DNA of 7,264 bases from a bacterium (GTDB lineage: Bacteria > Fidelibacterota > Marinisomatia > Marinisomatales > JAHJCW01). The notes below the pieces were generated by a model that searched no databases, was not told the origin of the DNA, and saw nothing but the letters and a program-made list of their open reading frames with translations. Position numbers and translations under genes: made by a program. The stretch spans positions 1 to 7,264 of the forward strand of contig JAUXHY010000056.1 in the NCBI GenBank assembly GCA_030621275.1, written 5' to 3'. Shown here in pieces: positions 6,902 through 7,264 of the stretch (its first letter is position 1; every line of letters begins with the position of its first letter).

Positions 6902-7264
6902 TAGTTTCAAACAATATATTGATGATTTCCATTCCTATTTAGAAAGGGAAAGAGGATATTCTACACATACTTGTGTTTCATATATCCACGATTTACATAG
7001 GTTTAATGACTTTTTAATTGAATATGTAGGAACTTCTGACATTTCAGTACAAAGTATAGACAAGCAAACCATCAGACATTTTCTCGGCAAGGAATTTGAG
7101 GATGGTTTTTCTTCAAAAACAGTTGGTCGGAGATTAGCGTCAATTAAATCACTTTATAAATATTTAATTAAGGCAGAAGTCGTAGAAAATAATCCATCAA
7201 TATATGTGAAAACACCAAAATCAGCTAAACCATTGCCAAATTATGTTGATGAAAAAATGATTGA
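6894..7264 (+). CDS. Xer-type tyrosine recombinase, N-terminal part (cut by the window end)
   Basis: The frame is open from ATG at 6894 to the right edge: 123 complete codons and no stop. The product begins MSDSFKQYIDDFHSYLERER and matches the SAM-like core-binding domain of phage-integrase-family recombinases: GYSTHTCVSYIHDLHRF (21-37), SKTVGRRLASIKSLYKYL (74-91), and then NNPSIYVKTPKSAKPLP (99-115), the usual link into the catalytic domain. The catalytic R-H-R-Y residues lie beyond the window, so activity cannot be judged. The pattern, length and position in a housekeeping operon favour a chromosomal XerC/XerD that resolves chromosome dimers at dif over a mobile-element integrase. XerC cannot be told from XerD on this fragment. 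The start overlaps the last eight bases of rluD, and no Shine-Dalgarno sequence is visible. Confidence 0.85.
   Translation, partial: MSDSFKQYIDDFHSYLERERGYSTHTCVSYIHDLHRFNDFLIEYVGTSDISVQSIDKQTIRHFLGKEFEDGFSSKTVGRRLASIKSLYKYLIKAEVVENNPSIYVKTPKSAKPLPNYVDEKMI

Noticed and set aside
6894..7264. Integrase of a mobile element or genomic island
   Set aside because: It follows housekeeping genes with an eight-base overlap, base composition is like its neighbours, and no tRNA gene, attachment repeat or other mobile gene is visible. The missing right side leaves some doubt.

Overview
The window is about 7.3 kb of AT-rich bacterial chromosome with tightly packed genes, all on the + strand. It suggests a Gram-negative bacterium: there is a Do-type periplasmic HtrA protease with a signal peptide. 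It probably belongs to the FCB side of the tree (Bacteroidota, Ignavibacteriota, Marinimicrobia and relatives). That placement rests on the order ileS, then a DksA/TraR-type zinc-finger gene, then lspA, which I know from Bacteroidota, on the low GC, and on the weak or absent Shine-Dalgarno sequences before most genes. It is an inference, and I cannot name a genus.

Layout. Bases 1-67 are the last codons of an unrecognised gene, followed by a strong intrinsic terminator (86-117). A single-gene unit follows: htrA (177-1565) with a possible sigma70-like promoter, a clear Shine-Dalgarno sequence and its own terminator (1586-1615). After a short non-coding stretch, a run of five genes begins at 1717 and continues past the right edge: ileS, a DksA/TraR-like zinc-finger gene, lspA, rluD and a Xer-type tyrosine recombinase that is cut by the window end. 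The gaps are +9, -4, -4 and -8 bases, so this is almost certainly one operon with coupled translation. lspA starts at GTG and rluD at TTG.

How the genes fit together. The operon mixes translation (isoleucyl-tRNA synthetase and the 23S rRNA pseudouridine synthase RluD), a probable transcription or stringent-response factor, lipoprotein maturation (signal peptidase II) and probable chromosome-dimer resolution (Xer). HtrA is an envelope quality-control protease in its own transcription unit.

The window is mostly housekeeping, and I see no mobile element, CRISPR array, defence system or wholly new system. The most interesting object is IleS. It is a long IleRS2-type enzyme whose class I HIGH signature reads GVHH, with the first and third positions exchanged. 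That altered motif has been linked to mupirocin hyper-resistance in IleRS2 enzymes. The same protein has unusual KMSKS and GWDxHGLP motifs and has lost nearly all the zinc-binding cysteines known from Thermus IleRS. The DksA-like protein has an enlarged zinc finger with an extra CxxC.
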